From Siniperca chuatsi (lineage: Eukaryota; Chordata; Actinopteri; Centrarchiformes; Sinipercidae), in NCBI RefSeq assembly GCF_020085105.1, contig NC_058046.1, forward strand, positions 28,180,175 through 28,244,174: 64,000 nucleotides of DNA, written 5' to 3'. The notes under the pieces were generated by a model. The model saw only the letters and a list, made by a program, of their open reading frames with translations. It did not search any database and had not been told where the DNA came from. Shown piece after piece: positions 29,613 to 44,195 of this stretch. The translations under genes and the position numbers were made by a program. Within the stretch, counting starts at the first letter, position 1. The number at the start of each line of letters is the position of its first letter.

Positions 29613-30382
29613 TTCAAACGTTGCGTCTGCGAACAAGTGTGTCGCAAAAACATGTCCGTCTGGGTGCAGTAGCCCAACGATGAATGGTTCCGCAAGGAAT
29701 TTACGGTCATTTAAAAAAGGCACATGCATGGCAAAATGAAAGTGACTTACTGTAGGCCTTTACATTTGTTACTACTATACTGTGCCAATCATTGAACTTT
29801 GTAAAAATATTATGGATGAGTGAGCTCAGCACGGACTTGTTAAAGCTCAATGGAAACAACAAGAGCCATACAGTGTATGCACAGAATTTACACTTGATGC
29901 AGTTAAAAAAGCTGGATTAAGCTGCTATGGGGCCCATGCACAAACATTCTGGGCCCTTATTAGACCCCCAATTTTCCAGTTCTCTATGTATACAGGTTTT
30001 CTATGATTTCTATTTGAGTATTACCAGACTTGTTATTGGGAAATTTGACTAAATACAGCATGAACATGCAGCATATAGACTCAACACTGAGGTAATGAAT
30101 GTCTTAAAACTAGATTTTGACACAGGAAGCTTCTTCAAGACAGGGCCTCAACATCAGTTAGTAAAGCAGGATGCACTTTAAGGCCCTCATCACGTCAACT
30201 GATATTGTGTTGATTATGGTGCATAATCCCAAACAAAATTTCAGGAGATAATCCAGTTTTGTGTTAACATAGACTTTTGAAATGGCAACTGCAGTCTAAC
30301 TGAAGGTGGCCTTATGTTTAGAGAGACTGTCCTATGACCACACAGCCCCTGGTCTTGCCAAAAATAGAGTGTTTATCAAATG

Positions 30383-30407
30383 ATATATATATATATATAT
30401 ATATATA
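30383..30407. repeat. (AT)n microsatellite at the Tc1 insertion point
   Basis: An AT run that directly abuts the left end of the Tc1 element. Tc1 elements insert at TA, so the run may have been the target. Confidence 0.85.
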
Positions 30408-31690
<1,283 letters not shown>

Positions 31691-31719
31691 ATAAATTACT
31701 CAACAGAAACAAAGACAAA

Positions 31720-34700
31720 TTTTTTCGACCAAGTTTATTTTATTTTACCACTAGCGAATGGTGTGCAGGAGAGGATGGGAAACATGTTCAAACAGAATAC
31801 TCACCCTCACATCATCATGTCAATACTGATGCACTGATGATTTTCTTATTAAGTAAAAACCTTTGGCAACCAAACACTGCATAAGCCAAATTTGTATATC
31901 ACCTATGATTGGATTTTAGTTGGGAAACGTTGAGGAAAAGAAAAAAAAAAAAAGATTTGGTACCCAAAAATAATGATTTTGAGCAGAACAAAGATGAACA
32001 TCAAGGGATGAGAATGTCATCATGCCAACATACATACAAACAGATAACACTCACTCACACACACTTCATCTGTGCTAATCACAATGAGGACAAAATTCAG
32101 AAACAATACAGCTCAATTTATACATGGTCACTGACGAAAATGCAGAATCAAGGTTAAACCAAGTGGTTTCTTTAAAAACAAACATTTTGTTTTAAAACCA
32201 GCAGTCAATATTAAATACACCAAACTAGAAAAGAATGTATAGAAATGCATATAAAACTGTAACTGCATAAAACAACTGTTTAAATTAATAAAAATACCAG
32301 GTGTAATAAAAAATAGGCAATCAACTCAAAAAAGAAGTGAGTACTAGCTGGTTTCCTGAGAAATTTAGCTATATTGTAATAATACTAATAGCTGTCAAAA
32401 TGAAAAAATAAAATCAGTCAAAATGATAAAAAAGGAGGGAAAATACAGAGAACAAAAAGATTAACAATAACTGAGACAAAAAGCTAATCTATTTACTGAT
32501 ACCACTTTACTAGCAACCTACACAATGTATTAATGTACTGACCATTTACTCGCAGTGCTCACTACAACCCTTTACATTTGACATAACAATTTCTGATGTG
32601 ACTCTTAATTAGAATAGTTGATTGTCTTAATCTGTGATGTATTGCTGAGGTGTTCTGGATGTCATTTAAAATGCTCTAGGTGGGTTTTAAATGTAAGGAC
32701 CAAAATGTATGTTTTAATATCAGTAGTTAAAAAAACAAAACGTAAATACTAATCTAATACCATTTTAATCTCAAGGCTGGCAGTCATTCAGTTGAACCTC
32801 CCCATACTGGAAAACAGGTGTGTGTGCACATTAAGTTGTATACCATTATTTGCATTTACCTACATTTTTACTTGTGGGAGAGGTGCTGTAGTGCAAAAGC
32901 ATTCTCTAGGACCAAAAATCTCCTCTAATATACTTAACTTGAAATTCTCACCATCACCTTAGTAATGCCCATGCACATTAGAAAACTACATCACTACTAA
33001 CCTTTACATAGTTTAAATAAAGGCAATATTGCACAATATAGCATAGTTAAACATGTTACTGAAATGAATGTACATAGCTTAAACTATTCTTATGCTTTTC
33101 AACCCAGGTACTGTACTGTGTATTGCTACTGTCCAAGTTTTCTTTGCAGTTAGGTTTATTAAAACATAAACTGATGTTTTTTTTCTCGGGGTAAACACAA
33201 GAGCCCCTATTGTGTGTTGTGCTGTGTCAGAGCTGTGCATTGATCTTCAATTCCACATTTTTAGCATCGTGCTGCTTACTGTGGCAAACACAAGCGCAGA
33301 AAAGTCACACTCAGGCAATAAGTATTAACCATTTCTCTACAAATGAGCACACTTTGAAACCAGAGAGATAAATGACAATTAGATGAACTGACCTGAAAAG
33401 TATGGAGGCCCATTTACGACAGAAAAAAAAAGAAGAAAAATTAAGAATGACAAAAATAAAAATTCTCATTACATCTCCCACAATTATGAAATTAAATCAA
33501 AGTTGTGATAAAATATGACACTAAGTTAATATTAGGAAACTAAGACAAAAAATGATAAATAGATCAAATTTAGTAATCGAAATTAAAAGATATCACTTTA
33601 CTTGGACATACAGATTAAAAAATATATATTTCTAGCTTTTTGATTTTTTTTTTTTTTTAAATTTTCCTAGCAAGGATGGGTTTCCATAAGAGGTGAGTGT
33701 ATCTGGCACCAACCCCCCCCACACAAACAAAAAAATCCAACACACAATAAAAAAAAAAACCCATGTTCATTCCTCAAATGAGCTTGTATCACTTCAAAAA
33801 TTTAAATCCAAACCCAACTGCTAAAGTTCTAGATCACTTTTACAAATAATACTGGTAGAAATGTTACTGGATAATTTAATTAATACTGTTCATGCCTACT
33901 GTTCATGACATGACTTTTACACTATAGTAGTTGTCAGCAGTGCGCAGCCACACTGGTTAGGAGAGTTAAAACTGAGCTGGGGTAGACCTTAAACAGCCAA
34001 TGTCATAAGGTGAGGCTACAACACCAAATAATGTCTCATAATCACATTTGAGACTCCATATATTTTCAATATATTTATCTCTATATATTTTCAAATTAAT
34101 TACTGGTGTCATGTATAGTCACTTGTGAAAAGTCCACAGGAAGTGATGAAATGAAACATTAGAGCAAAATATAAAAACAAACAAAACTGTTACTCCCATT
34201 ATCATTTGGGGCTGGGTAGTCTAGTGCAGCTTTAAAGACAATTATCTGCATCATCAAAACATGGTCAAGAGTACGATCATTTGTTTTGAACTCCACGGAT
34301 GCCACAAAAAAAACAAAACAGAAATGGACTGGTACATAACACAGAAGGAGTAAATTAAAGTTAAGGCAACTGACCTGAAAGCCATGGCTCTTTTCAAAAA
34401 TCTTTCTTAAGTGGAATGTTGCTTGTTTCTTAAAAGCTTTGAGCTTTTAAAAACAAGCTAACATTTCTTATTTCACTATGATGAAATGGCCATTTTGGAC
34501 CTTGCAATGTTGTTGTTGCTTTTTTTTTACATAAAATAAACTAAATTAAATCACCTCACCTTAATGAATCTAATATAGCAATTTCAATATTTTTAGATTA
34601 AAGATGGCTGTAATCTCACCCCACCCTATCAAGGTAGAAAGATCATCTTACAATGTTATAATAAACTGAAATGAACAAAAGGCCAGGCGCTTAGAAAACA

Positions 34701-36483
34701 TATTTGAAGACATGTCTGGTTCTTTTACTTGTTATTTGCAGACAATAACACATAACTATCACAGCATACAACTTTTTTTTGTATCATACAAGTAGACCAG
34801 AGCCTACTTCAAATCCACCACAGAAAGGGCAATAAACCAATCTAGTGTTTCAGGTAAGCGTTATGTTCGTTTCAGACAAATTACCAACATTTGGAGGTTC
34901 CATTTCAATGTCAATACTCTGTTATCCTGTACTAACTTAAGTTGAATTCTTTTGACGCAGACATGACTCATCTCATTCAAAACCTTTCAGCATTTTCCCC
35001 AGATTTGTTCATTTTGTTTTGTGCAATTCATTTGCAAACAAACATTGTGGATGTAGCATGACCATGAACTAGAAACAATAGTATACTGGCAGTAAGGGTT
35101 GGGTATCTGCTTGCATGATAAGATGTTCCACTAATGTAATTGTATGGGGGTGATGTTTTGTAATACTAGTCCAATTGCTTTTCCTCAAGTGCTAGGTCAA
35201 ACAAACTAAACATCTTTCCCCAGAAAGAGGCCATCAACCCCTCCACTCTGCCAAACTGGCTCCATGTAAGGACAGCGCTCTCTAGTCTAATACCACACAC
35301 ACTGTACACTGTACTAGCAAGACTCAAGCCAACCAAAGACAACTCCTCTGCCTCTACAGCATTTGCACTACTAACAGTCTCCTCAGTGACCCTCTCCCTT
35401 CCACCTTATACAACACCCTCTCAGACACAAGGATCTCAGAATCCATAACCTTTCTTGACATGAGTCATCATTAGTTATCCCTGATTTGTGATTTCATGTC
35501 ACTTTCGTGATTTTCCAATCAATTACAAACCAAGCACATATGAAGGTATTTGAAGGCCATGGCCGTCCCTCTACAGCAGAAAAACAATGACCACCAGAGT
35601 TCCAATTTATGTTAGGTCAGTGCTGGACAGCAAGGAGTTAAAAGCCATAGAACAGCCACTATTCCGACTCAAACATATAGGATTGCTAACTTGACTGTGT
35701 AGTTTGCTTGTGATTAGTATTGTCATTCCCTATATACACATACAAATATAACATTTAATGATATAACCAGATGACTTGGCAAATATTGTGAGTGAACACA
35801 TGCATAATGTTTCCTTAAAATAAATCAAAAAGACAGTTACAGCCTCTTGCCTGACATGATTAATTTCTTTACATGTTATGATGGGATTGGGAGTTTGAAA
35901 CACTTAAAATAAGTGGAGCAAGTGATGGTTGCAGTTTGACAATCGTTACACAGAAATTAAGAGGGAAAGGTCATAGAGATCACCTTGCTATCTCATTTGT
36001 AAAACTAACAATACTGGACAAATTATTTTAATAATGTACTCCATCTTGATTAGACAAGAACCTGATGTTATAGTAATTGTGAACAGTGGAAATTTGTTCT
36101 TTTTCTGTCTTTAGCAAAGTTGGCCAACAGTTTTGCAAACTTCAACTTTTCCACCATAACTGAGAAGCATATGATGATCATAATGGCACTGCTACATTAT
36201 TGCTAAAAAGCATCATTACAGGATTATAATGGAAAGGCCTGATAAGTTGTTTGTAAAGGAAGGAAAATCAACTGCACAGTTGAGAATTAAGAGAACAACC
36301 AGAAGCTATTAGTATTTTGGTTCTGCCAAAGTGGCACTGGTTCTTGATACCCAATCTTACTGGCAGTACACTGCAGCAGGACTACTGTCTGCTTCAGCAA
36401 GCCCCCTGGGACAGCATAGGCGTTCCTCCTGTGTCAGGGCCCAGTTGTTCAGTATCTGTTTTCACTCACAGCCACAGACCTGT
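31720..36483 (-). other. lrrc8a: probable long 3' UTR of lrrc8a
   Basis: Nearly 4.8 kb downstream of the lrrc8a stop contain no coding exon and no recognisable transposon. The stretch is AT-rich. Mammalian LRRC8A has a 3' UTR of several kilobases, so one long UTR is the simplest reading. Internal poly-A signals may give shorter forms. RNA evidence would be needed to fix the end. Confidence 0.5.
31734..31739 (-). terminator. lrrc8a: candidate lrrc8a poly-A signal
   Basis: TTTATT on the + strand is AATAAA on the - strand. It is the last good signal before the Tc1 debris, about 4.75 kb beyond the lrrc8a stop. Confidence 0.45.
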
Positions 36484-39037
36484 TTAAGCCTGTTCTTTGT
36501 CTGCTTTCCATAACTGTTCCTTGACCTCCGTGGGCAGGGTGTTGAAGAGGTCTTCCTCCACCACAAGACCGGTTCTCTTTAGCTGTCGGCACTCACCCAG
36601 CTCCACGGGCAGACACTCCAGACGGTTTCCTCTCAGCTCTAGCTGTGTCAGCCCAGTCAGCTCTCCAAACCGCGATGGCAGAGACTGCAGGCAATTGTTC
36701 CCCAAGTTCAAAGTGCGAAGCTTCTTGCACTGGAACAGCTCATTAGGCAGGCTCTCAATCTGTATTTCAAGGTGGGGAGGGTGTTGTGATGGGAGAGAAA
36801 TGGAGAGAAATTAGAATGTGTAACTTTTTGTAAATTGTTCTATGAGGGTACCATAGAGGATTTTTAAAAAATGCAATGTACAATCAACAAAGATTAAAAT
36901 GGATGGTGATCATTCAAGTACTCACCCTGTTGGCTGTCACTGCCAGGTACTGAAGATTCTGGAGGAAGCCAATATCTGTAGGGATATAGGTTAGGTTGTT
37001 ATGGCTAAGGTCCAGGAAGCGCAGCTTGCGGCAATAAAACAACTGGCTGGGGATCTTCTCAATCTTGTTTCTGTTCAGATACAGTTTCTCCAGGTTGGTC
37101 AGTGTGCCAATCTGGATGGGAATATAGGCAATCTGGTTGTACCAGAGCTTAAGGCAGATCAGCCGATGAAGGTGCTGGAAGCTGATGATCTCCTCGATGG
37201 TCTTCAGGTTGTTGTCCTTCAGATCAATCTCTTGCAAGTTGTGCAAGCTGAAGATTGAGTGTGGTATGCGTTCTAGATCACAGCGAATGAGCTCCAGTTC
37301 CGTCAGGTTCACCATCTTCTTCAGGCTATTGAGCACCATCAGCTTGGTGCCTTCATTATTGATGGAAAGCTTCTGGAGGTGCATGCCCACATCAGTCACC
37401 ACTTGAGGTAGCTTGGTGAGATTGCTCTTCAGACGAAGAACTTTGAGCCTCTTGAGCTCCCGGAGCCCATCAATGACAATGTAACGGTTGTTCTCCGCGC
37501 TGAGATTTCCTGTCAGATGAAGTTCACTAAGATTCTTCAAACTGTAGATCCATAAAGGAATCTCTTTGATGTCGGTGAACTTGATGTGCAGAGACTTCAA
37601 GTTCTCGCGCAAAAAAGCCAATGCAGGAGCTTCGATTTTGGCCGGTGTGTGGTAAAGCCACATCTCTCGCAGGTTGATCAGCTGGGCAATGATCGGGGGG
37701 ATGGTGATATCAGGGATAAGCTCTAGTTTAAGAACCTCCAGCTCCATCAGGTCAAATACTGTGTCTGGAATGCCACTCAGCATGAAAAGGTGCAACTCCA
37801 ACTTCTCATGAGAGTTCTTGGTAATCCTCTGCCTGAGCTTGTCCAGTGTCCACTCATTGTTGAGGTTGAGCTGCCTCAGCTTATTTTCGCTTACTTCAGA
37901 GAGGAACACGGCGAAGCGTTTAGAGTACAGAGGGTCATACTGATCTATCATGTGCATCATAAATGCAAAGTCATTCTTCACATCGGGTATGTCACTGTAG
38001 CTGCTCTCTTCCCGTATCGACTCAAAGGAGTACTTTTTTAGAGAGCGTCGAAGCATCCAGCAAAGAGTGTACATGCAGATCAAACCATACACCACCACTA
38101 AGCTAATGTAGAAACAGGCTAAGATTTTAAAAAGTGTAGCCAATGGGTGAGCACAACGGTACACGCTATAACCTGTCAGACTCTCTATATTTACGGAACA
38201 GTCAACACTGAATTTAATATCGTGCACATAATACCCTGTATAACAGATAATCAAAATAAACTTGATGACTTTGATGATAGTCTGACGGATGTACATTCTG
38301 TACACAATGTCTCCTTCTTCAACATGTATACGGAACTTCTTCACTTTTTCAAACAGGGCTTTTGCCTGTTCGCCCTCTTTCTTGTCCAAAACCCCTGTTT
38401 CTGTTCTATCTACAATGCCCTGCTCAAAGCGCGTCTTTGTCCTTTGGAGCATAGGAACACTTGCTTCAACATCCTCACTGATAACAGACTCCTTGTGGTC
38501 CATTGAGCCGTTCATTTTCATTGGTTTTGGGTCACTCTCTTCAACCACCGTCTCTGACAGTGCCCTAGTTGTCCATGGGGAGTCAAAGCATTTCAGCAAG
38601 ATGGATACAAAGTGCTCTAGTTTGGAACTAGTCCGTGGGAACTTAAACCAAAAGTTGCTGCAAGCTAGGAAAATAAGGGTGTGAAGTAATACTAGGTAAG
38701 GAAAATACTTGGCAAACCAGTGCAATCTATTCTCATAGCACACAGCATCCACATAGTTGTACTGGTGGCGGTCCAGATCATACTGGATTCCTTTGGGCTC
38801 CAAGAACAATGACGTGGAGAGGGTAGAATTGAAGTTCTTCTTGCAGGTCTGATTGACCACCCACTTGCAGGGCAGGCAGATCATCTTGTCCTGGGTGACC
38901 TGCAGTGTCCCCCCAAACACAGAAATCATAAGCATAACAATGGAAATGTAGTCGGTGAACACATCCCACCATGGTTTCAGGATGCGGTATGCTGGCTGTG
39001 TGTCCACAAAGTACCGCAGCTCAGTGATGGGGATCAT
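36484..39037 (-). CDS. lrrc8a: volume-regulated anion channel subunit LRRC8A, 2 coding exons
   Basis: LRRC8A is the essential subunit of the hexameric plasma-membrane channel that releases chloride and organic osmolytes when cells swell. Exons: 39037-36926 (2112 nt) and 36759-36484 (276 nt with stop), joined in phase 0 between TANR and IESLP. The product is 795 residues. Four membrane segments lie near residues 24-47, 112-133, 254-274 and 302-326, followed by a cytoplasmic leucine-rich repeat domain to the C-terminus (DKEQA). Arg90 in DLDRHQ aligns with the pore-lining Arg103 of human LRRC8A. Extracellular cysteines 54, 57, 65, 100, 280 and 295 are conserved. The first extracellular loop is about 13 residues shorter than in human and has two N-glycosylation motifs (NQT, NST). 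Teleosts have lrrc8aa and lrrc8ab; which this is cannot be decided here. Confidence 0.97.
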
Positions 39038-39504
39038 GGTTTATCTGTGAAAAAAAAAAATAAAATAAAAAGAGTTGAGGGGATAGTCATAATTGAGTAC
39101 AGTGATATAGTGGATTATATAGACATATATATAGTCAAAGAAAAAAACACTGCAGATATGGCTTTCTATAAAATCAAAATGGAAAAAGCTCCTTCCCCCT
39201 AATGCCAGAAAAACCTTTACCTGAATCATAACACAATACCAAGGTGACAAATCAATACTACAATGCTAACTAACAAGGTCATACATCAGAACATTCCAGA
39301 CAGTTAATCTGAAGGCTGCCAGGAGTAATGAAATAGAGATTCCCGCTTGTTGTGACAAATAATTGCCTGGCTGACTTTACTAAGTGGGCTACCATGTTAT
39401 TGATTTAACTATTGTTAAACAAACACAATTAATCTTGCTTTCAAAATTGGTGTCATAATGGACAATTCTATCAATGGCAAACCAGCCATTGATAGAATAT
39501 AAAA

Positions 39505-39875
39505 TAGGACTGCACAATATGGAAAAAAAAAAAAAAAAAAAAAAAAATCATATTGCAATGATTTTGACAAATGTTACCATTGCGATATGATTCACGATTA
39601 GTGGGAATAATTATTTTTGCATCGTAATTTTCATTTTCACTGAAAAATCTATTAAAATCATGATGATGTGACATTTGTTGGGGTCTGTACTAAACAATCA
39701 TGTTTTCTTTCTGGAGAACAAGATTTATAGGCCAGGTTATCTCTGCAGCTACAGTACTTCATTATCATGCTGTTTTGTCATTCATTTTACCTTCATCAAA
39801 AAACTGCAGCTTCTGCAATTTGGATATTGCACTTAGTCATATTTCGAAAATATTTTAATTAATTGTGCAGCCCTA
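39505..39875. mobile_element. hAT-type MITE in lrrc8a intron 1
   Basis: The ends are TAGGACTGCACAATAT and, inverted, attgtgcagcccta. They are flanked by ATATAAAA (39497-39504) and ATATAAAC (39876-39883), a 7/8 match expected for an 8-bp hAT target duplication. The element is 371 bp, contains a long poly-A run near its left end, and has no coding potential. Confidence 0.8.
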
Positions 39876-40033
39876 ATATAAACTTTGTCTGCATTTTAAT
39901 TGAGTCCCTACAAAATCTAGGTAAATAATGAATGGGTTGTTCCCATAATGAAAAAGATACAAATATCACAAAGGCAATGAGGTAGCTGCCTTGAAAACAT
40001 ATGCAGACTATAAACATAATAGATAGACTAAAT

Positions 40034-42546
40034 CAGGGGTGTCCAAACTTTTTGCAAAGAGGGCCAGATTTGGTGAGGTGAAAATGTGTGGAGGCTGACC
40101 AAATGGCACACTTTTCATTTCTTCACACAGAACACAAATAAATAAATAACACAAATAAAAGTTTTTACCAAAATCACTCTGCCTTTCATATTTGAAGACC
40201 ACATAAAATGAAGAAAAAGTCTGTCTGGAAAAAAATAAACTTTCGGGAAGATTAAACATATCTAGGTTCCTTTGAAACATTAAATATTATTCACTATTAA
40301 ATGCTCACTGTAAACTTCTAAATTCAAAACATGTGAACAGGAAAATAACAGTTATCTTATTCAGAAGTACAAAACATTGAGGGCCATATGAATCCGTGTA
40401 TCAATCATTCTTTCGTTTTTTATCTGGCCATCAAAAAAACCCCAAAAAAACAAAATGTTATTTGATTTTAAATCGGATATCAAAAACAAAAAAGGCTGTG
40501 TTTTTCATTATTTCAATTTTAGACTCCGATCAAAAATACCAAATGGAAAAACGGGCTGCCGGAGCAAATTTGATTTTAATATTTAATTTGTCAGGTTTAT
40601 GAGACCCGGTTTGATTGCCAATTGAAAAACACAAGAACAAATTATACACGGACTGAAAAGAACGGTGGTTTTGATCATCACAAAAAAACTCAATTCACTC
40701 AGATTTTAGAATTTATTCACCTCAGAAGACTAAACAAATAACTTGCCTGCACTAATGTGAAGGGTGATACTGAGATCTCGACTGCAGTAAATAGGCCAGG
40801 ACTGGTTCAAAAACAGTGGTTTTGATGCGCAAGATGTCACGCAGGTGAGAGTCACTTAATCTCGTCCTCACGCGGTGCTTGTTAATGTTCATGTTCAAAC
40901 GAGAATGTCTTCTCGCACAAGTATGTTGAGCCAAACAAGCTCAGCATTTTCTTAGCAAATGTTCAAATCTCTTGGAACCTGCCTTTATCCAGCTGGCGGT
41001 AAAAGTTGACAAGAGGGAGCTGTTGGTGCCGACTGCGACACTCGCCGTCACACTGCAGCTCAATGAGCTCCAGCTGCAGGTGGTCTGGAGCGTCATCAGG
41101 GTCCACGGAGAAAGGAGAGGAAAAAAAGCGTGATCTGCTTTTCAATAGCTGCAAAATCCCAAAAGTGCTGTTTAAACTCCTCAGCCAGAGACGAGATGTC
41201 TGCTGCATACCTCCTCATTTGCCCACTGATATTGTTCTGTGGAAAACTGGTCATTATTTCCTGCAGCGATGGGAAATGTGTGGTGTTGGGCTGCGTTTGT
41301 GACAAGTAGCAGCTTGGTCCCAAAGGCTTTGACGTGTGAATACAGTTTGCTAACCACTGCGTTTTGCCCCTGAAGGCTCGTGTTCAGCGCAAGGCTTTGG
41401 AGCGAATATAATTAATAGCTTTTATCACCGGTTTCATAACATAATCATATTTCAGATGTTTGGCACAGAGAACTTGTTGGTGAATAATACAGTGGAGTTT
41501 TATAGCTTTGCCTCTTTCTTCGCTGACTTTGTTACAGACTAGGGTTGATAATCCACTTCGCTCGCCAGCCATGGCAGGTGCGCCATCCGTAATAATCCCA
41601 GTGACTTTATTCCTTATTAGTTTCATGTCATCTACGGCAGAACAAACAGAAACAAATAAATCTGTTCCTCTTGGTCCTTAAGGCTCTGTAGGTCAAGTAG
41701 CTCTTCACTCACGTTCATTTCATTGTCCACTTCTCTCAAAAAAATCAGTAACTGAGCGGTGTCAGATGCATCTGTGCTTTCGTCGCAGGTTAAAAGTCAA
41801 ACTCAACTCCTTTTGCCTCTAACTGTCTCTTAATATCCGATGAAACGTCTTCAATTCTCCGTACCCCAGTGTTACGAGCCAGGCAAACTGGCAAACTCTT
41901 GCTTCTTCTCAGGACAAATGTTCTCCACCATTTTCATCACGCAGTCTTTAATAAACTCACCCTCAGTAAAAGGTTTTGCAGTGCTTGGCAATCAGCGTTG
42001 CCACCTCGTAGCTCGCCTTTTTGTTGCATTTTCATTTGACTCACGGGCTCTTAACGGCTGCTGTGCCGTTAAAACTGCTTCCAGTTGCTTCAATTTTTCC
42101 CCGCGTTCGTTCCCAGTTAGCTTGTCGTAATTAGCATGTTTCGTCTGGGAGTGCCTCTTGATATTGAATTCCTTGAAAACAGCCACAGTCTCTTGGCAAA
42201 TTAGGCAGACAGTTGTTTCGTATTTCAGTGAAAAAAATACTCCAATTTCCACTTGTCCTGGAAGCAGCGGCCCTCGCAGTTAACTTTCCTTTTTTTAGTT
42301 GCAGTCGCCATTTCAGAAATGGGCGGAAAGGATCACACAAGGGTCAGGCGGCGAGAGAGCGGCCACAGGTCTACTGCCATCTTCTGGTGAAATATAAAAT
42401 AGCTTTTTTTGCACATGTGTATTTTATACTGTGGTCAACAGTGCTGGTGGGCCGCATATTATTTAATTTATGACAGAAGCTGTGGGCTGGTGAAAATTTA
42501 AACGCGGACCGCAATTGGCCCCCGGGCCAGACTTTGGACATGCCTG
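40034..42546 (-). mobile_element. dead hAT transposon (Charlie-like) with intact ends and target duplication, in lrrc8a intron 1
   Basis: The left end is CAGGGGTGTCCAAACTTTTT. The right end, read inverted, is CAGGCATGTCCAAAGTCTGG. The element is 2513 bp and is flanked by identical 8-bp copies of GACTAAAT (40026-40033 and 42547-42554). Intact duplications show that both ends are original. The transposase lies on the - strand, opposite to the + strand but in the same sense as lrrc8a. It is broken by frameshifts and at least one internal deletion. Confidence 0.9.
40750..42311 (-). pseudogene. hAT transposase remnant of the GTF2IRD2/ZBED-like type
   Basis: An ATG at 42311 begins a basic N-terminus. 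After a frameshift the reading passes into a BED-like zinc-finger stretch (CLICQE then H..H, in the frame from 42252). A second block at 41626-41384 carries the GIITDGAPAMAG and LHCIIHQ segments of the catalytic core. A third (41323-40752, several frames) covers the C-terminal part to the dimerisation region. The same transposase lineage gave rise to mammalian GTF2IRD2. Here the frames are broken and it cannot make a full protein. Confidence 0.8.
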
Positions 42547-42939
42547 GACTAAATGAACAGAACAATCACTTCAGATTGGTTTAATCAAGAAAAACCTATG
42601 CACTTATTTTCACAAGGAGGGCACTCTAATTAGCACTGATCCCACTTTTTCTCTTCTGATGCTGATTATGACACCTAAACTAAGTACTATCTATAAAATT
42701 AGTAAAAGTTGAAAAAAAGTCTGTAAAATTGCATTGTTACACAATAACAACAGTGATAAAGAAACAGTAACATAGATCAGCCATTAGCACTGTATTATGC
42801 AAAGTATTTTTTTGTCGTACCTATTGTCGCTGTTATGATCTGATGTTATTCCTGTTATGTGTTGGATGCTGCTATTTAACCCTGTCTTGTCTAGCTCTCA
42901 CTTGTAAAAGAGGTTTTAATCTCAATGTGACTTCCTAGT

Positions 42940-42941
<2 letters not shown>

Positions 42942-42978
<37 letters not shown>
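42942..42978. repeat. (AT)n microsatellite
   Basis: A run of about 18 AT units in lrrc8a intron 1. Confidence 0.92.
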
Positions 42979-42980
<2 letters not shown>

Positions 42981-44195
42981 CTGGCTAATGTCCTGTGTGT
43001 CAGTAACGGTGCTGATATTGATCCTGGGTATTGCATAGATGCATCACTACTAACTATGGCTAGAGGTGGGCGATATAATGATACACACCGTGAGACATTA
43101 TAAACTTGTCAACTATCAGATTTCTGTCCATTTAACATTGCTGGGTGTATTAGACCAAAATGACATGACTGCTTCATGGCAAAATTGGATTTTTATATGA
43201 CTTTTTTGCATCAATGTAATGAAGTTTGCCAGGTATTACATTTGCTGTGTGGTTATTTTATCAATGAACATTTTTTAATTTATGCTGTAGAAAATATACT
43301 ATATCATGATATTGATATTGTGAAATAAAATGACATATATGATGATAGGGGTACATTTTTTATGTATTCATGCAACCTCACATCTGCATAAGACCCACTT
43401 AAGTTATTACTCCCAAGTTGTTGGTATGAAATATAACCAAACTTAAAAAAACGCACACATGAACAACATCATTTGTGTAAGGACAGATGAAAATGCTCTT
43501 AAAGCACTTGAAAATGGTTATACTTACACATCCGAACTGTAAAGCACAATAACTCCATACATAAAACAGTCAAGAGCGATCCACAACTACTCCTTTGCCG
43601 CTGTTGTACATCAGAGCCAGATTAAGCCCTCCAAATCAACCTCTAGCCTTGTGTGAGTGCGACACACCCAGCGTGTAAGCTTGAGAAGTCACTCTTCTAA
43701 AAGATGATGTTCCGTTTTGGCTTGTTTAACCCAAACAACAGGACCGCCAGAGGAGCCACCTTGCTCCACTGCTCTCTATTCTTAGCCATTTCCGTTAATA
43801 ATACCCAGAGTATTGTCTGTGTGGGCCTTGAGAAGCACCTCCCTTGACCTTCAGGAGGAGATCCTGTTTACCTTACAGAAGCTGCTGTCTCCAACCAATG
43901 TCGCTCTGGGATACTCTACCGTCACCTTTTGTACCCAGACCGCCCCCCAAAACACACACCTACACATACACAACAAGTGTCTGGAGCTGGCATTCATCAG
44001 AGTTTGTACTTTGTTAGGAAACTGTTAAGGCGGAGGAGTCAAGACGCCTAGTCTGATCCTTGGCCAAATAAGCATATTTAGACTGGCCCCAGTTCAGAGA
44101 AACGTTTGCACACATAACAACTATTCCAGTTAAGTAGCCTGGATTGGGTTGATGATTTAGCAGCAACAAGTACACTAAGTAAACAAAATACTCAC

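Noticed and set aside
37001..38684. Several + strand frames of 73-131 codons
   Set aside because: They are antisense shadows of the lrrc8a coding exon, whose - strand protein is unmistakable.
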